A stretch of 64,000 bases of DNA, taken from contig CM026391.1 in assembly GCA_014843695.1 (NCBI GenBank), forward strand, positions 20,420,681-20,484,680, read 5' to 3'. A program made the translations under genes and the position numbers. The notes under the pieces were generated by a model. It was given only the letters and a program-made list of their open reading frames with translations. It was not told where the DNA came from and did no database searches. Shown piece after piece: positions 11,736 to 20,690 of the stretch; the stretch's first letter is position 1; every line of letters begins with the position of its first letter. This stretch comes from Archivesica marissinica (lineage: Eukaryota; Mollusca; Bivalvia; Venerida; Vesicomyidae).

Positions 11736-12026
11736 GTTTTGTGCTCTTTGTACAAAAATAACATATGTGTTGATATAAACAGTTTAAATACAATAGTTGT
11801 GTTCAATAATATCGACTTTATAAGTATTGCATTGACGAGTGAAGTGTTGTATGGGCATTCTCTTGGGTTCAGCTCTGTCGTGTGGTGATGGGCGGATCAC
11901 TGTACCGGCCCATTCACTGTACTGGCCACATCACGGTTGTCATTCTTACGGCGGTGTTTGGGTCTATGGTTCATATTGCCACTTTTATCGTTAATCCAAT
12001 CACTCACTTTTATATACGGTAATGGT
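11736..12026. other. Probable LINE 3' flank; 45-bp segment repeated at 13.59 kb
   Basis: AT-rich sequence after the LINE stop codon. From about 11990, TAATCCAATCACTCACTT plus TATA...GTAATGGTGTAGATA recurs near 13588-13627, so part of it belongs to a dispersed element. No gene was found. Confidence 0.5.
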
Positions 12027-12185
12027 GTAGATATCAGAGTTGTAACATTTCTTCACGAGCAATATTGGCTAAGACAGGGAGAGAACCTTTCGCCTGTACT
12101 TTTTTCTGTATTCCTCAATGACGGGCACAATTTTTCAGAAAATAGTAACAACATTCAAGGGGTAAACACACCCAGCGACGAGCAA
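12027..12185 (+). mobile_element. LINE reverse-transcriptase fragment with LRQGENLSP motif
   Basis: In frame it reads VTFLHEQYW, LRQGENLSPVLFSVFLND and NNIQGVN. The RQG(E/D)xLSPxLF block is the conserved region between motifs A and C of non-LTR reverse transcriptase. It probably continues the fragment at 10953-11081, interrupted by the L2/CR1-like insert, with a deletion in between. It is non-functional. Confidence 0.75.
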
Positions 12186-12289
12186 GTAGAATGTGGGTGA
12201 AGCTAGCAGTGAGCAGTGTACTGCCAGTATACTGCTGTACTGCTGGAAAAAATATTATTATTTTTATTTGTTTCTCTCGAAAATTTCAT

Positions 12290-12590
12290 TTGCACATCAT
12301 TCACTACTAGAATACACCACTCACTGCTGGATTACACTTCCCACTGCTGGAATACACTACTCGTACATTACCCCACTGCTCACTGCCAGCAATACAGCAC
12401 TACATAACTGGAATGATTCGCTCACAGCTAAATCGCACCGCTCATGGCTGAAGTAAAGCGTAATTGGCTTGTTTCCGTTTACCCAACCGACCCTTTGCAT
12501 ATACACATCATTCACTACTAGAATACATCCCTCACTGCTGGATTACACTACTCACTGCTCACTAGTAGCAGTACAGTAGTACACTGCTCA
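12290..12590. repeat. Degenerate CACTGCTGGAATACA repeat
   Basis: Irregular repeats of CTCACTGCTGGATTACAC, CACTACTAGAATACA and related pieces, in two blocks separated by about 50 bp of other sequence. It lies between two reverse-transcriptase fragments, so it probably inserted or expanded inside the old LINE. Confidence 0.6.
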
Positions 12591-12592
12591 CT

Positions 12593-12695
12593 ATACTATT
12601 GTATGCAGACGATACAGTTCTTATGCCAGAAACTGAAACAGTTTTACAAAATGCACTTAATGCTTACGAACAGTACTGTGCTAACTGGAAACTTA
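12593..12695 (+). mobile_element. LINE reverse-transcriptase fragment with YADD motif
   Basis: The frame reads ILLYADDTVLMPETETVLQN then ALNAYEQYCANWKLK. Y-A-D-D is the catalytic motif C of non-LTR reverse transcriptase, and the following sequence matches the expected helix. Order and orientation fit the fragments at 10953 and 12027, so all three are probably one broken element. Confidence 0.82.
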
Positions 12696-12923
12696 AAAAA
12701 TCATTCAAAACTTCGCGAATTAATTGAAATTAGTTCAAAATCGTACAAATCACGAGTGTTCGCGCGAAATTATAATGTTTAACAGTATTGTAAATGACGT
12801 CCACGTGATAGTCTCATTTGATTTTATGAACCAGTAATTTACTGTTTGTTACTTGAAGTTGGTCTATCTTCTTGTGAAGTGATACGCTCATTTGAAAATG
12901 CAACCGGCAGCTCTCCTTTCTCG

Positions 12924-13150
12924 TTTGGAAGTCGTGATAGCGCTGTGGTAGCGTGTTCGCTTCAGGTGCGAACGGCCCGGAGTTCGAGCCCCGCTGGAGC
13001 CGTACCATTGTGCACATAGGCAATGCATTTAAATTGCACTTGCCTCTTTTCTCTCCCTTTATGACGCTGGATTCCATCAGGGATGAAGTCTCAAGAGTGA
13101 CTAATGGTGCGGGTCGTTGTCTAATGTTGTTAAAACTTGTGGCCCAAACC
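12924..13150 (+). mobile_element. SINE family B, tRNA head and body
   Basis: The head carries A-box-like TAGCGCTGTGGTAGCGTG, a perfect hairpin GTTCGC TTCAGGT GCGAAC (anticodon CAG, Leu-like) and B box GAGTTCGAGCCCC. The body has GCAATGCATTTAAATT and GATTCCATCAGGGATGAAG. The 3' end differs from other copies (GTTGTTAAAACTTGTGGCCC), suggesting a subfamily also seen near 15290. Confidence 0.85.
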
Positions 13151-13159
13151 ATTTGTATT

Positions 13160-13728
13160 TCCATGCTATGTATTGTATCTTTAAGTGTATGACATAATAT
13201 TTATGTACTATTGATTTGCAATAAAATATGGTTAAATAAAAAGTGATTAATGTAAAGTGTAACTTGTTCCTCGTTACCCCTCTAAATAGTGTGATTTTAT
13301 GAGACAAGATATGAAGTTCAATGGTTCTCAGAGAGATAATAATGAAATAATAACTTGCTGCCTTTAGTAACTAGAGTCAAACTTGTATTATTAAGAAACC
13401 ACCAAATGGAAGGGCAAAAAGCGGTCTTTAAGCAGGAATGGTCTCTTAATGCACTCATTTTTTATTTTTATTATTTTAAAACTTTATTTATTTTACAACG
13501 ATTGCGAAGCAAGTTTTAACAACTTATATTAATCAATATCGTTGGCGCGGATGTAAGCGTAACTGTGGTCATTCGTCACGTCACGCTAATCCAATCACTC
13601 ACTTATATACTGTAATGGTGTAGATAGTATGATATAATATGTTCTTATCCAAATACTAGAATCCTAGTTATATATAAATATGTATACATTTTTATTTATA
13701 TTTCCATATATTATTGTCATGTGTAAAT
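13160..13728. other. Intergenic sequence with small repeat fragments
   Basis: No gene. 13486-13540 resembles the 3' end of SINE family B in reverse (ACGATTGCGAAGCAAGTTTT). 13588-13627 duplicates a segment at about 11990. The remainder is AT-rich and unrecognised. Confidence 0.5.
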
Positions 13729-13812
13729 GTTTAAAATTGCATCTGTAATTGTGAAGCCCAATAGAATAATTTGTAATTGTTGCGCTGTATAAATACAATG
13801 TATTTGTATTTG
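13729..13812 (+). mobile_element. L2/CR1-like LINE 3' tail fragment
   Basis: TAATTGTGAAGCCC, AATAATTTGTAATTGTTGCG and CTGTATAAATACAATG form the characteristic 3' terminus of L2/CR1-clade elements (GCGCTATATAAATA type). No coding part is attached. Confidence 0.65.
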
Positions 13813-14348
13813 TTATTTAACAGCACAAAGGGAAACTGAAAAAGTGGTTTCTCTTAATACAAGTGGTCTCTAATTGACGTGGTGGTCTTGTGGGCAACAT
13901 TGACTGTATATATACCAGAGTGACTGGACGAGAAGTATTTAGGAGAACTGTTTCTTTTCTTTCAATGTTATAAATATAATTTGTCTTTTGAAAATAAATC
14001 ATTTGTCATAGCTAATGGTATATTGTATACCGTTAGCGGTTGTTAATAATTATAATTTAAAGTTTAAGGTGACTTATAGGTCCACTGGGCCGGGTGCTAT
14101 AGTAATATTATATATTTATTGTAATATTGTATGTATGAACGCACATGTCACTATAATAAAAACTGTCTTATCTTATCTTATAATGCTCCAAGAAGTGTCC
14201 TATTTCACGAAACAAGAATGTATCATCCACTTAGTGCTAATCTGTTATTGTTTGGTAGAGATACTTTGAAATACGAAGACAATATTGTACTATTCACAAC
14301 AGTACAGAAATTTATCAAGCAATCAAATCGTTTTAAATGAGTACTTTA
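13813..14348. other. Intergenic sequence, nothing recognised
   Basis: AT-rich sequence with only short, low-complexity open frames on either strand; no conserved motif or repeat was recognised. Confidence 0.5.
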
Positions 14349-14606
14349 CAGGGGCGTAGCCAGGAGGCAAATTATGTGCAGGCCCGGGTAAAGAATGTTG
14401 AGTGAGCGTAGCGAACGAGGTTGCTAGGGGTCCGGGGGCATGCACCCCCGGAATGTTTTGGTTTTATGATGCAATTTCCAGCATTCTGCTGCATTTAAAA
14501 GACAAATTCGGACATGTTTTTATAACAAATAAACATGATATATATTTTTTTTGTCAAAATGATGTTCAGGCCCGGGCCTTTTGGCCTAATGGCAGCTACG
14601 CGCCTG
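14349..14606. mobile_element. hAT-like MITE
   Basis: The 5' end CAGGGGCGTAGCCAGGA and 3' end GGCAGCTACGCGCCTG form imperfect inverted repeats of a type widespread in invertebrate hAT non-autonomous elements. CTTTA flanks both sides directly (14344-14348 and 14607-14611), a probable target duplication shorter than the usual 8 bp. It is about 258 bp with no coding capacity. Confidence 0.65.
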
Positions 14607-14684
14607 CTTTATATTACTTTCACGCTTAAGATAGATTTAGCAACTCCCTAAACCATAATCCTTTATCACATTTGCGTGAGCCTT

Positions 14685-14820
14685 GATATATGTATGTGAC
14701 GTCATAGCAATGCTATAGAAATACATTATCAAAATAATAAGATACATAACTCAATCACATATGTATATGACGTCATACCAATAGAAATACAACAGCAAAA
14801 TAAAGAACTCAATCATCTCT
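14685..14820. repeat. Two-copy ~70-bp duplication carrying TGACGTCA
   Basis: ATATGTATGTGACGTCATAG...AATAGAAATACA and ATATGTATATGACGTCATAC...AATAGAAATACA are tandem diverged copies, both followed by an ACTCAATCA motif. Each contains the perfect CREB/ATF palindrome TGACGTCA. No gene start is visible nearby, so regulatory function is only a possibility. Confidence 0.6.
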
Positions 14821-14870
14821 CGGTGTGCACATCTTCGGAAACTGGACAGTGGATCATGCAGAACACCTTG

Positions 14871-15158
14871 TGTGTTTTACGTTTATTTATCGTCGCTACC
14901 GGTTGCCCATATGAGCGACGCCTCCTGAAGAGATTAGTCATTTTAGATTTTGGAGGATAGTGCAATGATACAGACAGAGACCCGTTCCAGAGTCTCCTCT
15001 GGTTCTTTTACGTGCACGGTGTAAAGCACCGACATGAGACCTCGGTTTAACGTCCCATCTGAAAGACTGTTAATTTTATTAGGGTCAGACGGGGGATCGA
15101 ACCTGCGATCCCTGGATTACCAGTCCGGCGTGTTACCACTGGGCTATATATCCGTCTG
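14871..15158 (-). mobile_element. SINE family A, full length, reverse orientation
   Basis: The reverse complement matches the copies at 6539 and 15413: the tRNA-like head (B box GGTTCGATCCCCCGTCTG) lies at the right end and the 3' end (ATAAATAAACGTAAAACACA) at the left. The anticodon loop region is slightly altered. With the copy at 15413 it forms a head-to-head pair about 255 bp apart. Confidence 0.85.
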
Positions 15159-15412
15159 TTACTAGTACCTTTCAAAGACTAATACCACATATAATCATAC
15201 TATATAACATGTGAACGCTTTTGATTGCGTAATAACGCCTCTTTCATTATGTAGTGTTCAAATCGTTCCTATGGGGAGGGCCAATCACTAATGTTGTCAG
15301 AACTTTTGGCCCAACCCATTTGCTAATTATGTATCGGTTATACGATTGTTATTGTTATATACATGTATATAGAGCAATAAAATAACTAATTCTGGAACTA
15401 TTAAAACAGTAC
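15159..15412. other. Spacer between two opposed SINE A copies
   Basis: AT-rich. 15285-15335 (CTAATGTTGTCAGAACTTTT then GGCCCAACCCATTTG) resembles the 3' end of the SINE B subfamily at 13120-13150. Nothing else was recognised. Confidence 0.45.
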
Positions 15413-15702
15413 AGACGGATCTGTAGTCCAGTGGTAACACGCTGGACTGGTAATCCAGGGATCGCAGGTTCGATCCCCCGTCTGACCCTAATAAAATTAA
15501 CAGTCTTTCAGATGGGACATTAAACCGAGGTCTCTTGTCGGTGCTTTACACCGTGCACGTAAAAGAACCAGAGGAGACTCTGGAATGGGTCTCTGTCTGT
15601 ATCATTGCCCTATCCTCCAAAAATCTAAAATAACTAATCTCTTCAGGAGGCGTCGCTGATATGGGCAACCGGTAGCGACGATAAATAAACGTAAAGCACA
15701 CT
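15413..15702 (+). mobile_element. SINE family A, full length
   Basis: Head AGACGGATCTGTAGTCCAGT with anticodon arm CTGGACTGGTAATCCAG and B box GGTTCGATCCC, then body CTTTCAGATGGGACATT, CCAGAGGAGACTCTGG and GGAGGCGTCGCTGATATGGG, ending CGATAAATAAACGTAAAGCA. It is the best-preserved head in the window, but the T stem is mispaired, so it is not a tRNA gene. Confidence 0.87.
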
Positions 15703-15872
15703 ATTGAAACAGTGTTGCGGTAACCTCCATCTCACAACTACTGATTTAGTTCAATAAATCATCGCACATTAGACAGCCGTACACGACATTACAGCAGCTC
15801 AGAGCTGAATACAACGTTTCATTTAAATGTTGAAATTTTCGTAACACGCGAAAATGGAGAAGAATTCTATAG

Positions 15873-16125
15873 TTTATTCATACAGATTTATTTTAGCTCG
15901 ATTGCGAAGCAAGTTCTTACAACTTATATTAATCACTCTCGAGACCTCATTCCTGATGGAATCCATCGTCACGAGGGAGAGAGAAGAGGCAACGTGGAAT
16001 TTAAGTGCCCTGTCTGAGGGTACAATCGTAACGACTCCAGCGGGACTCGAACTCCGGACCGTTCGCACCTGAAGCAAACGCGCATTAGATTAATCACTAT
16101 CGAGACCTCATTCCTGATGGAATAC
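15873..16125 (-). mobile_element. SINE family B, reverse orientation, with a duplicated internal piece
   Basis: The reverse complement of 15873-16088 gives head, B box GAGTTCGAGTCCC and body of family B. Directly to the right, 16089-16125 repeats the internal segment TAATCACTATCGAGACCTCA...GGAAT, so a second copy or rearranged piece abuts it. Confidence 0.8.
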
Positions 16126-16336
16126 GCGTGGTTTCACAATCAGATTGACATTATGTGATGCTAACTAATCTAGATGGGGCTGGAATATAGCCGGTTATAT
16201 TGCGATGTCATCGTATTATACACGTTCAATTGGAACCTAACGTTATATCAATATCACTGGTCACCTGGTACAGTATCGCCTGGTTAAAGTGGCTATTATT
16301 CATATGGAATAATTAGAATAACAATTTGTGATTGGC

Positions 16337-16502
16337 TTTGTACAAATTTATTTTAGCTCGATTGCGAAACAAGTTATTTCAACTTATATAAATCACTCTC
16401 GAGACCTCATTCCTGATGGAATCCATCGCCACGAGGGAGAGAGAAGAGGCAACGTGGAATTTAAATGTCTTGCCTAAGGGCACAATCGTAACGGCTCCAG
16501 TA
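16337..16502 (-). mobile_element. SINE family B, reverse orientation, head missing
   Basis: The reverse complement has GGAGCCGTTACGATTGTGCC, GGATTCCATCAGGAATGAGG and the 3' end CGAGCTAAAATAAATTTGTA. It stops at the junction between body and tRNA head, as does the copy at 1190. Confidence 0.8.
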
Positions 16503-16865
16503 CTATCGAGATTGGCTAAGACAAGTATAGGAACAATGTATATATCAGAATGGATCGACTGGCTAATATTCAGATATATTCACCTTTAAGGACTGGCAGA
16601 TTTCTTACAAAATTGCTTATAATATATAAATATTTCATCTCGATGAGTGTGACAGTGGATATTGTCAACCCGAGGAAAATAATGTCGACCGATGCACATA
16701 CCGAACAATCGGCTGTTCTGGCTTTGTTTCAACAAAACATTCTTCGAAACTACATGAAAACAAGATGGCGGCATAACAAATAAAATCACATTGAAATTAA
16801 ACCCGAGTAGGGTGAATTTGTTCCGAATGAGGCCATTCAGAGGTGAGACCTTTGCCAGGAGACCT
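16503..16865. other. Intergenic sequence, nothing recognised
   Basis: Short overlapping frames on both strands (16550-16870) show no family motif, signal or splice context. No gene is claimed. Confidence 0.45.
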
Positions 16866-17099
16866 TGCATGGGGTAGTCACGTGAGATATAGCTAATGTG
16901 CTGTTAATCTCTGACAGGGTGAGTCTGTTTAGTTATGCATGCGATATAATACATCAGGCCATACCTACACATGGGTGGTCCATGCATGAGGTAGTCACGT
17001 GAGGTATAGCTAATGTGCTGTTAATCTCTGACAGGTAGAGCCTGTTTAGTTATGCATGCGATATAATACATCAGGCAATACCTACAAATGGGTGGTCCT
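16866..17099. repeat. 117-bp direct tandem duplication
   Basis: TGCATGGGGTAGTCACGTGA...CTACACATGGGTGGTCC recurs 117 bp later as TGCATGAGGTAGTCACGTGA...CTACAAATGGGTGGTCC with few differences. Only two copies are present. Confidence 0.85.
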
Positions 17100-17254
17100 T
17101 GGAATTGTCTTTATAAAGCAATATAAATTAAATTTGAGTGTTAAAGTTATAAGAAAACGTTGTGTTGTTCATGGATTTCTTCAACTAATAGTAAATGTTA
17201 CTACGAAACAAAGATCAAACTACAAGATGCAAGGATTGTCTCATTGCAAGGGCC

Positions 17255-17400
17255 AATGAACCCACCGTGTGCCCGCCCGCGCCCGAAACACTGCTTCTAG
17301 GAGCACTTGGGGTCTTCCTCCACCAATATTAGCCGGAAAGTCGCCGTATGACCTAAGCTGTTGGCGCAACGTAACTGCCACCCAAAAAAAACAACAACAT
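17255..17400 (+). mobile_element. SINE 3'-end fragment (bivalve type)
   Basis: GTCTTCCTCCACCAATATTA, AAGTCGCCGTATGACCTAAG and TTGGCGCAACGTAACTGCC followed by an A-rich CAAC tail form a 3' module I associate with mollusc SINEs. The tRNA head is not visible to the left. Confidence 0.6.
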
Positions 17401-17439
17401 AAAAACAGCAACAAAACAAACACGGTTCGGAAACAGCAT

Positions 17440-17630
17440 TAAAAACTTGGCATTTCAATTAAGATGACCAATATACATTAGGGATAACTCGGACTTCATC
17501 TGCTAAATGGAGTGGTATTACAACAACATTATCCAGGCGTAAAAGAAACAAGAAATAAAAAAACAAGCGATTGTCAAACTCGTAGTCCGATATGTCACGA
17601 AATGCTATGAGAGACATTTCATTAATGAAA
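17440..17630 (+). repeat. Dispersed repeat fragment
   Basis: Shares ACCAATATACATTAGGGATA and the following GGACTTCATC region with 10620-10665. Beyond that, similarity fades and no other feature was recognised. Confidence 0.45.
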
Positions 17631-17837
17631 ATTGTTCTTGTATGCGAGGTACTAGAAACAGTTCATCTTTTGATTTCCACAACTTAACTCTTTATTAGAT
17701 TGGGGGGGAAACGTGCAATGAACATTTCAATGTTGAACGTTGAATAAGTGAAAGCTATCCGATGTTGCTGAAATCACAAATGCTTTCGGAATTTCTGAGC
17801 ATTTCAACACTGGTTATTGTATCCTCTAAATCATGCT

Positions 17838-17995
17838 TTAAGAAGGGAAAACAAGTTCTAGTAGTTGTTCGAGATCAATTTTCTTAAAATCTTTTCTGTC
17901 AGATTGAATATTATGATAGCGAACGCATATATGAAAGAAAGTCATTACTTCTTCCCGAATGAAGCAGTCAATATTTAGAAGCATCGATGAGCAAA
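17838..17995 (-). CDS. Possible terminal exon of an unrecognised gene
   Basis: On the minus strand a candidate acceptor (ttttatag at 18003-17996) is followed by an open stretch of about 52 codons to TAA (17840-17838). The peptide has balanced composition and amphipathic helices: MLLNIDCFIREEVMTFFHIC, then DRKDFKKIDLEQLLELVF. The alternation of charged and hydrophobic residues recalls the N-terminal helices of small EF-hand proteins, but no calcium loop is present and I cannot name a family. The continuous frame runs further upstream but looks non-coding there. No partner exon was found. Treat it as a hypothesis; a chance open frame is the main alternative. Confidence 0.25.
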
Positions 17996-18357
17996 CTATA
18001 AAACATCCAGCAATAAATATGTATTGCTTTGAATTAACCCATGTACAGTGGTAGTGTAATGCATGTATTTCCCGCGCTGCAGCCCACGCCCTCGCCGCCA
18101 ACGACAAGGCAATAATACAAAACGTTCACCCGGTGTCGATGTATACAAATATGGAATCATCTGCTCAATCTCGACGGCCCTGAGTCCTGTCAGGGCTGGA
18201 ACTTATGGCCCCTTTATCCGTTCATACTCGTCCACACATCCACACCGTCCACCTGTCTTGAGCATGGGAACAGTTTGATAACCGAGCTCCTTAAATTCAT
18301 TAAAATCAAACAAATTAATACATAATGAATGAACATTCTTGTAAAATAAACAATTGC

Positions 18358-18539
18358 CACATCTCTCCCCCTCCCCCTCTCTCTCACCCCTCTCTCTCAT
18401 CCTCTCTCGTTCTCTCTTTCTCGCCCTTGTTCTCTCTCGCTCTATCTCGCTCTCTCTCGCTCTCTCTCTCGCTCTCTCGCCCCCACTTCTCCTCTCTTTC
18501 TCTCCCTCGCTCTGTCTCGTTTCATCTTCTCTCTCCTCA
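18358..18539. repeat. Polypyrimidine (CT)n-rich tract
   Basis: About 180 bp almost free of purines on the plus strand, made of CTCTCTCGCTCT-type pieces. It immediately precedes the 27-bp array. Such tracts can form triplex DNA. Confidence 0.9.
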
Positions 18540-20051
18540 TAGTGTGTATCCATGTAGTATAATGAATAGTGTGTATCCATGTAGTATAATGAATAGTGTG
18601 TATCCATGTAGTATAATGAATAGTGTGTCTTCATGAAGTATAATGTATAGTATGTATCCATGTAGTATAATGAATAGTGTGTCTCCATGTAGTATAATGG
18701 ATAGTGTGTATCTGTGTAGTATAATGAATAGTGTGTATACATGTAGTATAATGAATAGTGTGTATCCATGTAGTATAATGAATAGTGTGTATACATGTAG
18801 TATAATGAATAGTGTGTATACATGTAGTATAATGAATAGTGTGTATCCATGTAGTATAATGAATAGTGTGTATACATGTAGTATAATGAATAGTGTGTAT
18901 CCGTGTAGTATAATGAATAGTGTGTATACATGTAGTATATTGAATAGTGTGTATCCATGTAGTATAATGAATAGTGTGTATACATGTAGTATAATGAATA
19001 GTGTGTATCCATGTAGTATAATGAATAGTGTGTCTTCATGAAGTATAATGTAGAGTATGTATCCATGTAGTATAATTAATAGTGTGTCTCCATGTAGTAT
19101 AATGGATAGTGTGTCTCCATGTAGCATAATGAATAGTGTGTATCCATGTAGTATAATGAATAGTGTGTCTCCATGAAGTATAATGTATAGTATGTATCCA
19201 TGTAGTATAATGAATAGTGTGTATCCATGTAGTATAATGAATAGTGTGTATACATGTAGTATAATGAATAGGGTGTATCCATGTAGTATAATGAATAGTG
19301 TATATACATGTAGTATAATGAATAGTGTGTATCCGTGTAGTATAATGAATAGTGTGTATACATGTAGTATAATGAATAGTGTGTCTTCATGAAGTATAAT
19401 GTATAGTATGTATCCATGTAGTATAATGAATAGTGTGTCTCCATGTAGTATAATGAATAGTGTGTATCCATGTAGTATAATGAATAGTGTGTATCCATGT
19501 AGTATAATGAATAGTGTGTATCCATGTAGTATAATGAATAGTGTGTATCCATGTAGTATAATGAATAGTGTGTCTCCATGTAGTATAATGAATAGTGTGT
19601 CTCCATGTAGTATAATGAATAGTGTGTATCCATGTAGTATAATGAATAGTGTGTATACATGTAGTATAATGAATAGTGTGTATCCATGTAGTATAATGAA
19701 TAGTATGTATCCATGTAGTATAATGAATAGTGTGTATCCATGTAGTATAATGAATAGTATGTATCCATGTAGTATAATGAATAGTGTGTCTTCATGAAGT
19801 ATAATGTATAGTGTGTCTCCATGTAGTATAATGAATAGTGTGTATCCATGTAGTATAATGAATAGTGTGTATCCATGTAGTATAATGAATAGTGTGTCTT
19901 CATGAAGTATAATGAATAGTGTGTATCCATGTAGTATAATGAATAGTGTGTCTCCATGTAGTATAATGAATAGTGTGTCTCCATGTAGTATAATGAATAG
20001 TGTGTCTCCATGTAGTATAATGAATAGTGTGTATCCATGTAGTATAATAGA
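18540..20051. repeat. 27-bp satellite array
   Basis: About 56 copies of the unit AGTGTGTATCCATGTAGTA plus TAATGAAT, with subtypes TATAC, TCTCC and TCTTCATGAAG. TCTTCATGAAGTATAATGTA marks recur at irregular longer intervals (near 18630, 19033, 19385, 19790), a loose higher-order pattern. The unit is nine codons long, so open frames up to 370 codons occur on the minus strand and shorter ones on the plus strand; all are repeats of one nonapeptide. Confidence 0.96.
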
Positions 20052-20365
20052 TAGTAAAGTCGCATTGTCCGCTTGCGAGAAACCAAGTGTAATATATATT
20101 GTTCATTAATGTGCCATTGTTTCATTTGCAGAGACAAATAGGAGTGCGTGGATTCATTACTAGAGTTTCGTCTTTCATTTACCGCCACATTGCTTTAATC
20201 TATCACAGTGTGCGACAGGTACACGGTTTTAATCTGTAAATGGTTGTCACCAGTGACGTGAACTGCCGTCCGCCGCGTCTGTGAGAAAGAGATTGCCAAG
20301 GGCTTTTCTGCTGTCACAGATATATTCCAGGAAACTAGTAATCCAGCAATCAATTTAATTGCCTT
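20052..20365. other. Intergenic sequence between two arrays
   Basis: About 310 bp of single-copy-looking sequence with no recognisable gene, element or RNA. Confidence 0.5.
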
Positions 20366-20690
20366 CCATCATGGTTATCTATAATGGTTATCTATAATGG
20401 TTATATATAATGGTTATCTATAATGGTTATATATAATGGTTATCTATAATGGTTATCTATAATGGTTATATATAATGGTTATCTATAATGGTTATCGGTT
20501 ATCTATAATGGTTATCTATAATGGTTATCTATAATGGTTATATATAATGGTTATCTATAATGGTTATCTATAATGGTTATATATAATGGTTATCTATAAT
20601 GGTTATATATAATGGTTATCTATAATGGTTATATATAATGGTTATTTATAATGGTTATCTATAATGATACCTTCCACCATGGTTATCTAT
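20366..20690. repeat. 13-bp repeat, flank of the 28-bp satellite
   Basis: Tandem copies of GGTTATCTATAAT with a TATAT variant. The same 13 bp is the second half of the adjacent 28-bp unit, and short runs of it reappear inside that array (for example 25225-25255, 26295-26335, 27225-27250), so the two repeats share an origin. Confidence 0.9.

Noticed and set aside
18203..20188. Long minus-strand frames (287 and 370 codons) with Tyr/His-rich nonapeptides
   Set aside because: Frames of the 27-bp satellite; flanking parts of the frames are low complexity or unrelated, and several frames are open at once.
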